Source: Intestinibacillus massiliensis
GTDB taxonomy: Bacteria; Bacillota; Clostridia; Oscillospirales; Butyricicoccaceae
Reading direction: 5' to 3'
Length of the DNA stretch: 64,000 bases
Assembly (NCBI GenBank): GCA_029267335.1
Contig: JAJUJC010000004.1
Span: forward strand, 1 to 64,000
Made by a program: the position numbers and the translations under genes. This document shows, piece after piece, positions 32,768 to 40,659 of this stretch. The notes beneath the pieces were generated by a model that was given only the letters and a program-made list of their open reading frames with translations, made no database searches and was not told the DNA's origin. How positions within the stretch are numbered: the stretch's first letter is position 1; every line of letters begins with the position of its first letter.

Positions 32768-33373
32768 TTATTTGATGCACTCTTTGGAACGCGAGCACGC
32801 GGCGACAGAGGTTTTCGCCTGAGAGACCAGTTGCGTCATTGTGCCCATTGGACAATAAACGCACCATGAGCGCGGCTTAAACAGAACCATCGTGACCAAC
32901 CCGAGCACGGTCGAGGTGAGCATAAGACTGTAAAAACCAAATGCAAACTGCACGATCCACGGAGAGACTGCCGTACCGTGATACGCCCAGTGCCACGGCA
33001 CACGGAAAGTCCACAACAGCTTTACAAACTGTCCGAGCGTGTGGGTGCCCTCGAGCACGAGCCAAGTGCTCCAGACCATCTGCGCAAACATGATGAGAAA
33101 AAAGAGCAGAAATCCATACCGAAACCAACGGCTGCGCAGGAATTTTGGGATATCCTTGCGGCGCGACAGCCCAAACCGACCGCCGAGCATGCTCAATAAC
33201 TGCCCTCTGCCGCAAAAGCGGTTGCAGTAGGTTTTACCGCCGCCTGCGAGCGAGATCAGCAGCGGAATCATAAAGCACAGCAGACCGAACCACGCGAACA
33301 GGATGTTGAAAAATCCGAGCAGCAGATAGATGGTCGATACGATCCACAAATAATCATACCACTGTTTTTTCAT
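32768..33373 (-). CDS. Membrane 4Fe-4S protein (NapH/YccM-like)
   Basis: A 201-residue protein with membrane helices at about 8-48, 88-112 and 140-165, and two Cys clusters facing the cytoplasm: KTYCNRFCGRGQ near residue 50 and SWCVYCPMGTMTQ near 170, ending in CSRSKEC. Such proteins pass electrons through the membrane. It overlaps the ferredoxin gene upstream by ATGA. Redox partner unknown. Confidence 0.85.
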   Translation of the reverse strand: MKKQWYDYLWIVSTIYLLLGFFNILFAWFGLLCFMIPLLISLAGGGKTYCNRFCGRGQLLSMLGGRFGLSRRKDIPKFLRSRWFRYGFLLFFLIMFAQMVWSTWLVLEGTHTLGQFVKLLWTFRVPWHWAYHGTAVSPWIVQFAFGFYSLMLTSTVLGLVTMVLFKPRSWCVYCPMGTMTQLVSQAKTSVAACSRSKECIK

Positions 33374-33582
33374 GTCGGCACCTCCGCCATCTCGATTACG
33401 GACGCGGGGCATTCCTTGGCACATTTGCCGCAGCCGACACACGCGGCACGATCTACCACCGCACAAATACCGCGGTCTATGGTGATCGCATCACGCGGAC
33501 AAACCTTGACGCAGCAGCCGCACGCGACACACGCGCTTTGTATGACCTGCGCTTTTTTTCTTTTGGGACGCATTTCCTGCAT
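33370..33582 (-). CDS. 2[4Fe-4S] ferredoxin
   Basis: A 70-residue ferredoxin with two classical clusters, CVACGCCVKVCP and CVGCGKCAKECP, after a basic N-terminus. It carries electrons for the membrane Fe-S protein encoded next, with which it overlaps. AGGAGG lies upstream of the ATG. Confidence 0.93.
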   Translation of the reverse strand: MQEMRPKRKKAQVIQSACVACGCCVKVCPRDAITIDRGICAVVDRAACVGCGKCAKECPASVIEMAEVPT

Positions 33583-33654
33583 GAGTATTCCTCCTGAATG
33601 TGTTGCACTCAGTATACCGGAAATGCGGATTTACGACCGTGACAAAATCACGGC

Positions 33655-33692
33655 ACAAAAAAAGAGAACCTTTGCCGCGCAAAAGTTCTCAA
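33655..33692 (-). terminator. Terminator after tRNA-Gly
   Basis: GAGAAC...GTTCTC hairpin with a T run on the minus strand, directly after the tRNA 3' end. Confidence 0.85.
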
Positions 33693-33696
33693 AAAA

Positions 33697-33770
33697 TGGA
33701 GCGGATGATGGGAATCGAACCCACATAGCCAGCTTGGGAAGCTGGAGTTTTGCCACTAAACTACACCCGC
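33697..33770 (-). tRNA. tRNA-Gly (anticodon CCC)
   Basis: A 74-nt cloverleaf on the minus strand with encoded CCA. Acceptor GCGGGTG pairs with CATCCGC; anticodon stem CCAGC/GCTGG encloses TTCCCAA, giving CCC; T-arm GTGGG-TTCGATT-CCCAT. Confidence 0.95.
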
Positions 33771-33828
33771 AAAGTATTTTTATTATACTTCTCCGGTGCG
33801 CTTTTGTCAAGGGCGGTTTGGAAAAGAA

Positions 33829-33852
33829 AGGGCGGGATTGCTCCCGCCCTGC
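33829..33852 (-). terminator. Terminator after the Gfo/Idh gene
   Basis: GGGCGGGA pairs with TCCCGCCC over a four-base loop, followed by TTTCTTTT on the minus strand. Confidence 0.88.
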
Positions 33853-33856
33853 ACGC

Positions 33857-34876
33857 TTAATAAGTGACCTGAACCGGTTTGCCGGTGTGGAACGAGTCCG
33901 TGATGGCATAGGTGACGAGCGTCGCCTTCGTGCCGTCATAGACTGTGATCTCAGGCTTGCGGCCTGTGCGGATGCAGTCGATAAAGTCGACCATTTCGAG
34001 CAGATATGCTTCCGCGAAGCGCTGCGGGAAGTTCTCGATGATGGGCTGCACCGCGCCGTTCGCATCAAAGAGCATCGCGCGGTTTTTCCACGGAATGCCC
34101 GCAACACGAATGTGCGCGTCCGTGCCGACGATCTCAGTCTCGGTGTGATAGCCGTGCGGCGCAGTACGTCCGACATGCAGGAACGCGACGGTTCCGTTGT
34201 CAAACTTGAGCATCGCCATGCCGGTCTCGGTATCGCCGCCCTCTGCGAACTCCGGATGCTTGAAGGTTGTGCCTGCGGCATAGACCTCCGTCACCTCGCC
34301 GCCCAGATACCAACGCATCAGGTCGACGTCATGCGATGCAGCGTCGATAAAAATACCGCCCGAGGTCTTGCAGAACTGGATGCAGCTTTCCACGCACGCT
34401 TCGGGGTCCAGTCCGGTCGCCTTGACCAGATAAGGCTTGCCCACCTTGCCCGCGTCGATCTGCGCCTTTGCGTCGGCATAGGACGGATCGTAACGGCGCA
34501 TGAAGCCCAGGAAGAACAGCTTATCCGGATGACGCTCTACCGCCGCCTCCGCGCGCTTGCACTCCTCGAGCGAGCAGCCAAGGGGTTTGTCGGTGAACAC
34601 ATGCTTGCCCGCATCGAGCGCATACTCGATCATCCAGCAGTGCTCCGGCGAGGACGACACGATGACGACCGCTTCAATGTCCGCCTGATCGACCATTTCC
34701 TTATAATCGAGATAGGTCTGTGCAACGCCCAGTTCGCTTTCCGCCCAATCCAGCTCGCTTTGTACGAGCGAGCACGCCGCAACAAGCGTACAGCCCGGAA
34801 TTTTATACGCAAGATTGCGCGCATGTACCGCGCCTAAGCGACCCAGACCAACAATACCAACTTTAATCTGATTCAT
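33857..34876 (-). CDS. Gfo/Idh-family dehydrogenase (inositol 2-dehydrogenase-like)
   Basis: A 339-residue NAD(P)-dependent sugar or inositol dehydrogenase. The Rossmann motif GIVGLGRLGAVHARN is at residues 8-22; FTDKPLGCSLEE holds the conserved Lys-Pro; SHDVDLMRWYLGGE is the active-site His-Asp motif. Similar to IolG, which oxidises myo-inositol, but no other iol gene is present. Two LacI-type regulators lie upstream on the same strand, so all three may be one regulon. ATG 34876 has GAGGTG upstream. Confidence 0.9.
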   Translation of the reverse strand: MNQIKVGIVGLGRLGAVHARNLAYKIPGCTLVAACSLVQSELDWAESELGVAQTYLDYKEMVDQADIEAVVIVSSSPEHCWMIEYALDAGKHVFTDKPLGCSLEECKRAEAAVERHPDKLFFLGFMRRYDPSYADAKAQIDAGKVGKPYLVKATGLDPEACVESCIQFCKTSGGIFIDAASHDVDLMRWYLGGEVTEVYAAGTTFKHPEFAEGGDTETGMAMLKFDNGTVAFLHVGRTAPHGYHTETEIVGTDAHIRVAGIPWKNRAMLFDANGAVQPIIENFPQRFAEAYLLEMVDFIDCIRTGRKPEITVYDGTKATLVTYAITDSFHTGKPVQVTY

Positions 34877-35109
34877 AAAAGCACACCTCTTCTTCGTGGG
34901 TTTGCGCCGCAAAGGCGCCTTCGGTTGTATTGATTTTACGAAACTCCCGCTTTGAAATCAAGATGTGTCCATGAAATGAGTAGCATTGCACAGATTTTGA
35001 GTAGCCTTATCTTGCAGGTTGCATAAACGCAATCCCATGGGGACCGCTGTATGATTTGTGCGTTGTGCGTGCATATGCACAGTGCACAAATTGAGTGTTC
35101 CAATATCAG

Positions 35110-36135
35110 CTAAAGCAGCTCGCGCGAAATGATAAAGCTGTCTGTGAACAGCTTCTCCCGCTTGGGGCGGACGCCGTGCCGCAGCAGTTGATAGAGCGTC
35201 ACGATGGATTTATACGCCTTTTGGGTAAAGGTTTGCCCAATGATAAAGTCGATCTCACCGTTTTGCAGATATTTTTTGGCGGAGGGTGTGAGGTCGTTAC
35301 AAATGATGCGCACCGGGTGATTGACCTGCGCTTTGCGCACCCCGTCGACACAGCCTGCAATGCTTTCGTTTGCCATATAGATGTAGCGCAGATTGCGGCG
35401 CTCCCGCAGCGCGTTGCGCACCGCTTCGCTTGTCCGGTCAAAGCGCTCGTGGCACTCCGCGATCGTATAGCAATCCGAGGAAAAGCCCTGCGCGAGCAGA
35501 CATCGCACGAAACCGTCGACGCGCCCCTTGCTCGATTCGAAATCCATACGGCCTGTGACGATGAGCACCTCGTCGCGCGGACGCATAAAGCGCGCCATCA
35601 GCCCCGCTGCGATTTCGCCCGACTGATAAATATCCTGCCCGATAAAGCACAGTCGCTTGGAGCGCGGCACATCCGCATCATAAGTGATGACCGCAATATT
35701 GCGCGCGGCAAGTTCGTCAATGATCGTTTCGATGACCGGCGACTGCGCCGCGTTCAGGATAATGCCGTCGACGCCGTCGTTTGCCAGTGCGCGCAGCAGC
35801 GCCACATACTCCTCAAGCGAACGCGAGGACAGCTCGTGCGCCACCACGCGAAAACTTGGGTCGTTGATCGCGTGCTCCGCCTGATTGATACCCGCATAGG
35901 TCTGCTGTGCAAAATAGTTGTCTGTCCACTTTGGCAGCAGAATCGCGACCGTGATCGCCGGGGTGCTTTCCCCGCGCTTTGCCGCGCGCGGCGGCATATA
36001 TCCGCTCTCGCGCAGAGCGGCTTCGATGCGCTCGCGCAACTCGGGCTTGACATGCGGTCTGCCGTGCACCACGCGGTCGACCGTGCCGCGCGACACACCG
36101 CACGCGCGTGCGATCTCTGCAATGGTCGGTTTCAT
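35110..36135 (-). CDS. LacI-family regulator (second of a tandem pair)
   Basis: A 341-residue LacI-type protein. The helix-turn-helix IAEIARACGVSRGTVDRVVHG is at about residues 4-24; the rest is a periplasmic-binding-like ligand domain with ILLPKWTDNYFAQQTYAG and DGIILNAA. The sequence SRGTVDRV marks the branch that includes sugar/inositol regulators. Its ATG overlaps the stop of the other LacI gene (ATGA). Probably controls the dehydrogenase gene downstream. Confidence 0.92.
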   Translation of the reverse strand: MKPTIAEIARACGVSRGTVDRVVHGRPHVKPELRERIEAALRESGYMPPRAAKRGESTPAITVAILLPKWTDNYFAQQTYAGINQAEHAINDPSFRVVAHELSSRSLEEYVALLRALANDGVDGIILNAAQSPVIETIIDELAARNIAVITYDADVPRSKRLCFIGQDIYQSGEIAAGLMARFMRPRDEVLIVTGRMDFESSKGRVDGFVRCLLAQGFSSDCYTIAECHERFDRTSEAVRNALRERRNLRYIYMANESIAGCVDGVRKAQVNHPVRIICNDLTPSAKKYLQNGEIDFIIGQTFTQKAYKSIVTLYQLLRHGVRPKREKLFTDSFIISRELL

Positions 36136-37166
36136 CGCTCTCCCCCCTTGGCGTGCAGCATCTGCTTGGTATAAATCGTCAGCTCGCTGTACAGCTTATG
36201 CGTGCGCGGCACGGCATCCAGACATACCATCTTATACAGCGTCTCGACCGCCTGACATGCCACCTGCGATGCGCTCTGCCCAATGACAAAATCGATCGCG
36301 CCGCTCTCGAGCAGTTCACGCGCGGCGGTCGTCGTATCGTTACAGATGACCGTAACGCGGTACGGCAGCTTTGCGCGCCGAATGCCCTCCATGCAGCCGG
36401 GCACGCTTTGCGTCGCCATGTAGATATAACGCACGCGCTCATCGCGCACAAGCTGTTGCTGCACGATCTGCGCGGTCGCTTCAAAGGTTTCCTGCGCGCA
36501 CACGATCTCGACCAGTCCGGATTGACCGGTCAGTTCCTGCAAATGATGGGCAAAGCTGTAGACTCGCCCGCGGTGCGAGTGAAACCGTAGGTCGCCGGTC
36601 ACAGCCAGCACACGTTCTCCGAGACGCAGATACTTCGCCATGAGACCCGCCGCTACGCGACCCGCGCGCACCACATCCGGTCCGACGTAGTAGGTATCCG
36701 GACATTGCGGCAATTCATCAAAATAAGTGACGACGCGCACGCCGCGCGCGGTCGCGCGATTGACCCGCTCAATGACCGCGTGATCCATCGGCGCATTGAG
36801 TAGGATTCCCTTGACACCCTCGTCCAGTGCGCGATCCAGTGCCGCAAGCAGTTCCTCGCGCGAGCATCCGTCAAGCTGCTCGACCTGCAGCGTGAACCGC
36901 GCGCTTTCCAGACGGTCGATCGCCGTCTGAATCCCGCGCCGCGAACGCGTTACGAAATATTTTTCCGACCAGCCGGGCAGGATCGCTACCAGCCGGCGCG
37001 GCTGCGCACCGGTCAGCGCAGGCATGCGGTAGCCCGTCTGCTCAATGACGTGCAGAACATTCTGCCGAATCTTGGGATGCACGTTGGGACGATTGTGCAG
37101 CACCCGATCAACCGTGCCGCGCGATACATTGCATAAGTCCGCGATTTGCTGCATCGTGACCTTCAT
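36132..37166 (-). CDS. LacI-family regulator (first of a tandem pair)
   Basis: A 344-residue paralogue of the next gene: TMQQIADLCNVSRGTVDRVL in the DNA-binding domain, then LVAILPGWSEKYFVTRSRRG and GVKGILLNAP in the ligand domain. The two proteins share domain order and many motifs, so they came from a duplication and then specialised, possibly for different ligands. A coupled pair of LacI repressors is unusual. Confidence 0.92.
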   Translation of the reverse strand: MKVTMQQIADLCNVSRGTVDRVLHNRPNVHPKIRQNVLHVIEQTGYRMPALTGAQPRRLVAILPGWSEKYFVTRSRRGIQTAIDRLESARFTLQVEQLDGCSREELLAALDRALDEGVKGILLNAPMDHAVIERVNRATARGVRVVTYFDELPQCPDTYYVGPDVVRAGRVAAGLMAKYLRLGERVLAVTGDLRFHSHRGRVYSFAHHLQELTGQSGLVEIVCAQETFEATAQIVQQQLVRDERVRYIYMATQSVPGCMEGIRRAKLPYRVTVICNDTTTAARELLESGAIDFVIGQSASQVACQAVETLYKMVCLDAVPRTHKLYSELTIYTKQMLHAKGGER

Positions 37167-37287
37167 CGTTTGTTCGCCCCCCTGTATTTGCTTGCTTCTT
37201 TATGCTCCAGTATAGCACAAATAGGTTTAAAGTGCAATCTTTGTGCCAATTTCAATGCTTTTTCTCGTACTTATTTCATAAAAACGC

Positions 37288-37318
37288 AAAAAAGCTCCGA
37301 CCAAAGTCGGAGCTTTTG
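37288..37318 (-). terminator. Terminator after the purine permease
   Basis: A perfect 12-bp stem (37290-37301 with 37306-37317) with a T run on the minus strand. Confidence 0.92.
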
Positions 37319-37341
37319 CGAGATCGAAAGATACTGCGCAA

Positions 37342-38673
37342 TCAGCCCGCAAGCAGCTTGAGCAGGAACAGGAAGCCAATGATGACGATGACCGGATTGA
37401 GTTCCTTCGCGCGACCGGACAGAGCCTTGAGCAGGACGTAGGACAGCACGCCGAAAACCAGACCCTCGGAGATCGAGTATGCAACGATCATCATGAGGAT
37501 GGTCATGAATGCCGGGAAGCCCTCAGTGTAGTCTGAAAATTCGATATTGGTGACGTTCTCAAGCATGAACAGACCGACGACGATGAGCGCCGGAGCGGTT
37601 GCAAAGGACGGGATCGTACCGATCAGCGGAGAGAATACCAGTGCGACGAGGAACAGGATGCCTGCGGTCATGGAGGTCAGACCGGTGCGGCCGCCATCGG
37701 CAACGCCGGAAGCGGACTCGACAAAGGTCGTGATGGTGGACGTACCACAGATCGCGCCCGCAGTCGTACCGACGGCGTCTGCAAGCAGCGCGCCCTTGAT
37801 GTGCGGCAGTCTGTCGTCCTTATCGAGGAAACCCGCCTTGGTGGAAACGCCGATCAGCGTGCCCAGTGTGTCGAACAGGTCGACGAACAGGAACGAGAAC
37901 ACAACGACCAGGAAGTCGAGAATGTGCAGACCGGAGAAGCTCATCTTCGCGAATACCGGCATGATAGAGGGGGGAGCCGATACGATCGCGGTTGGGATCA
38001 GCGAATACATGCCCGCATCCGGATTGATCACATACAGACCGGTGAGCTGGCAGATCATGCCAAGCACCCAGGTCGCGAGGATGCCCCAGAGCAGCGCGCC
38101 GCGCACCTTGCGGATGACGAGTGCGATCGTGATGACCGTACCGATCAGCGCGAGCGCGACCGGAACGCTCTTGACGTTGCCCAGCGCGACCAGCGTTGCG
38201 TCATCGTTGACGATAATGTGCGCATTCTGCAGACCGATGAACGCGATAAACAGACCGATACCGACCGAGGTCGCTGCCTTGAGGTTCTTCGGGATCGCGT
38301 TGAAGATCGCCTCACGCACATTGATGAGCGACAGGATGATGAAGATGATACCCTCGACAAGGACGGCGGCAAGCGCGGTCTGCCAGGTGTAGCCCTTTTG
38401 CAGAACGACGGTGAACGCGAAATAGGCATTCAGACCCATGCCGGGCGCCAGTGCGAACGGATAGTTGGAAAACAGGGCCATGCACGCCGTGCCGATGAAC
38501 GACGCGATGCACGTCGCGGTGAGCAGCGCACCCTTGTCCATGCCAGTCGCGCTCAGGATCGACGGGTTGACGATGAGGATATAAGCCATCGTCATAAACG
38601 TCGTGAGACCGGCGAGGATCTCGGTTTTTGCCGTTGTGTTGTTTTCCTTCAGTTTGAACATCTTTTCAAGCAT
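37342..38673 (-). CDS. NCS2/AzgA-family purine permease
   Basis: A 443-residue transporter with about 12-14 membrane segments. It has GLTTFMTMAYILIVNP near the N-terminus, APGMGLNAYFAF, FVDLFDTLGTLIGVS and TTFVESASGVADGGRTGLTS, the AzgA/PbuG signature for adenine, guanine or hypoxanthine uptake by proton symport. I looked for a purine riboswitch in the 200-base AT-rich leader and found none. Confidence 0.93.
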   Translation of the reverse strand: MLEKMFKLKENNTTAKTEILAGLTTFMTMAYILIVNPSILSATGMDKGALLTATCIASFIGTACMALFSNYPFALAPGMGLNAYFAFTVVLQKGYTWQTALAAVLVEGIIFIILSLINVREAIFNAIPKNLKAATSVGIGLFIAFIGLQNAHIIVNDDATLVALGNVKSVPVALALIGTVITIALVIRKVRGALLWGILATWVLGMICQLTGLYVINPDAGMYSLIPTAIVSAPPSIMPVFAKMSFSGLHILDFLVVVFSFLFVDLFDTLGTLIGVSTKAGFLDKDDRLPHIKGALLADAVGTTAGAICGTSTITTFVESASGVADGGRTGLTSMTAGILFLVALVFSPLIGTIPSFATAPALIVVGLFMLENVTNIEFSDYTEGFPAFMTILMMIVAYSISEGLVFGVLSYVLLKALSGRAKELNPVIVIIGFLFLLKLLAG

Positions 38674-38834
38674 GATTTGAAAACTCCCCCTCTACAAAAT
38701 TTTAAACTTACCATTGATATATTAACAATTTATTCACACTTTTGCAACTACTATTTGTTGAATTATGCATTTTTGTGCGGTTGCTCTGCAAATCCGCTGG
38801 AAATCTGCTCCTATCTTCATTCTTTTCACTAAAG

Positions 38835-38873
38835 AAAGCCGCTCTTCGTGCAAATGACGAAGAGCGGCTTTGG
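38835..38873 (-). terminator. Terminator after sigE
   Basis: A perfect 15-bp stem (38835-38849 with 38858-38872), four bases downstream of the sigE stop. Confidence 0.9.
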
Positions 38874-38876
38874 AAA

Positions 38877-39587
38877 TCATACCCACTTCAGGATCTCCTT
38901 ACGCATGCGGGAAATGATACGCTTTTCCAAGCGCGAAATATAGGATTGTGAAATGCCCAACTCGTCTGCGACCTCCTTTTGGGTTTTGCCCTCGCCGCCG
39001 CCCAGACCGAAGCGCATGGAGATGATATGCTTTTCGCGTGCGGGCAGATGGGACAGCGCGCGCAGCAAAAGCTGCCGATCAACATCATCCTCAATGGGGC
39101 GCATGACACTGTCCGGCTCCGTGCCCAGAATATCGGACAGCAGCAGTTCATTACCGTCCCAGTCCGAGGACAGCGGTTCATCAAACGACACCTCCGCGCG
39201 CTGTCCGGACACCTTACGCAGATGCATCAGGATCTCGTTTTCGATGCAGCGCGACGCATAGGTCGCGAGCTTGGTATTCTTGTCGCTTTTATAGGTACCG
39301 ACTGCCTTGATAAGCCCGATCGTGCCGATGGAGATCAGGTCCTCCGCACCCACGCCTGTGTTTTCAAACTTGCGTGCGATGTAAACGACCAAACGCAGAT
39401 TGTGCTCGATGAGCGTATCACGCGCCGCAGGATCGCCCGCCCGCCACGCCGCGATCGCGCGCGCTTCTGCTTGCGCCTCCAGCGGCGGGGGCAGCACCTC
39501 CGAGCCGCCGATATATTGCACCGGCATGCGCCGCCGCAAGCGCGCAAGCACAAGCCGCAGCAGATTGGTGATCCATAAGGTTGTCAT
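38877..39587 (-). CDS. sigE: RNA polymerase sporulation sigma factor SigE
   Basis: A 236-residue sigma-70 factor. The N-terminal 25 residues are the hydrophobic/basic pro-sequence removed by Spo[18 protein letters not shown] is typical of SigE just beyond the cleavage region. Region 2 contains [18 protein letters not shown]-like sequence (here [18 protein letters not shown]), [31 protein letters not shown]; region 4 [21 protein letters not shown]. It directs early mother-cell transcription, including spoIIID and cotJ genes elsewhere in this window. ATG 39587 with AGAAAGGGG upstream fits better than the longer frame. Confidence 0.96.
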   Translation of the reverse strand: MTTLWITNLLRLVLARLRRRMPVQYIGGSEVLPPPLEAQAEARAIAAWRAGDPAARDTLIEHNLRLVVYIARKFENTGVGAEDLISIGTIGLIKAVGTYKSDKNTKLATYASRCIENEILMHLRKVSGQRAEVSFDEPLSSDWDGNELLLSDILGTEPDSVMRPIEDDVDRQLLLRALSHLPAREKHIISMRFGLGGGEGKTQKEVADELGISQSYISRLEKRIISRMRKEILKWV

Positions 39588-39630
39588 TTTTGTCCCCTTT
39601 CTCCGTCGGCTTTTGAGCCGTTCCGCGATT

Positions 39631-40485
39631 TTACAAACCAATCAGACCCTCATATCGTCCGCCCGCAATTTTTTGCGGACTGATCGCGGCATACCCGTCG
39701 AACCGTGTACCGTCCGCACGCACGGCATATTCCAGACGGAACATGAGCAGCAATCCCCCCTCCGTACCCACCGCCTGGAACGGGAGCAGCCGAAACGAAG
39801 CGCAATGCGATGCGGGAATCTTGGGAAACAGACTCGCCGCATTTTGACCGGACAGCGCCGTGCATACAAATCGTACATCCGGCGGCAACAAACGCGCCGC
39901 AGCGCTGCGTTCGAGCACGAGCACCGGTCTGCCGCTCACCGGATCGGTCAGGTCGCACCCGCTGTCGAGCAGCAGCATGCAGCGTGTCGTGCGTCCAAAC
40001 GCGGTCAGTGTGACTTCCTCGGTCGTGCGGTGCACCGTGCCGTGCTTTGCACTGCCGCGAAACAGCATCCCTGTGACCACATAAGCGATTGCAGCGGCGG
40101 CAAACACCACGCGCAGCGGTACATTGAAGTAATACACGCCGCCCGACCCGAGCGAAACGCCTGTTGCCAGATACAGCGCCACCGCCATCCCCGCAAGCGC
40201 GCACGAGACCGTGAGGAACACCGCGTACAGCCTGCCGAGCGGCGCATACCGTCCGAACGTCAGCGCGACCAGACCGAAGCCGACCCCAAACCGCACCGGC
40301 AGCGCGTTCAGCACGGGTGGCACAGGAAACACCGTCAGTGCGGCATAGAGCGCGCCTGCGAGCGCACCCAGTACAAGCCGCACCCGCGGTACATGCACGC
40401 CCGCAAGCTGCGCCGTCAACGTGAGCAGCATGAGATCCACCGCTCCGTTGAGTGCCATCAGCACATCCAGATAGATGACTTCCAC
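39631..40485 (-). CDS. spoIIGA: Sigma-E processing protease SpoIIGA
   Basis: A 284-residue protein with five N-terminal membrane helices (about 1-145) starting [20 protein letters not shown], and a C-terminal aspartic-protease-like domain with [18 protein letters not shown], which corresponds to the DTG/DSG active-site motif. It cleaves pro-SigE at the septum once SpoIIR signals from the forespore. Located 43 bases upstream of sigE, the standard arrangement. Confidence 0.95.
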   Translation of the reverse strand: MEVIYLDVLMALNGAVDLMLLTLTAQLAGVHVPRVRLVLGALAGALYAALTVFPVPPVLNALPVRFGVGFGLVALTFGRYAPLGRLYAVFLTVSCALAGMAVALYLATGVSLGSGGVYYFNVPLRVVFAAAAIAYVVTGMLFRGSAKHGTVHRTTEEVTLTAFGRTTRCMLLLDSGCDLTDPVSGRPVLVLERSAAARLLPPDVRFVCTALSGQNAASLFPKIPASHCASFRLLPFQAVGTEGGLLLMFRLEYAVRADGTRFDGYAAISPQKIAGGRYEGLIGL

Positions 40486-40618
40486 ATGACGCCCCCTTCC
40501 TGTCCCCTTATTATAGGGCAGTCTACCGGATTATTTTGTCAATCTGAACCGATGCTTTTTGCCCGTCGTATGTGCGAAAGTGACAACCCGTCCCATGGAC
40601 AAGCCCCGTATGCATACA

Positions 40619-40648
40619 AAAAAGCCGCCCATACAGGGCGGCTTTTAA
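40619..40648 (-). terminator. Terminator after the large SLH protein
   Basis: AAAAGCCGCCC and GGGCGGCTTTT stem with T run on the minus strand. Confidence 0.9.
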
Positions 40649-40659
40649 AATACGATCTG

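Noticed and set aside
38674-38834. Purine riboswitch upstream of the NCS2 permease
   Set aside because: The conserved P1-P3 core sequences are not seen in the AT-rich leader.
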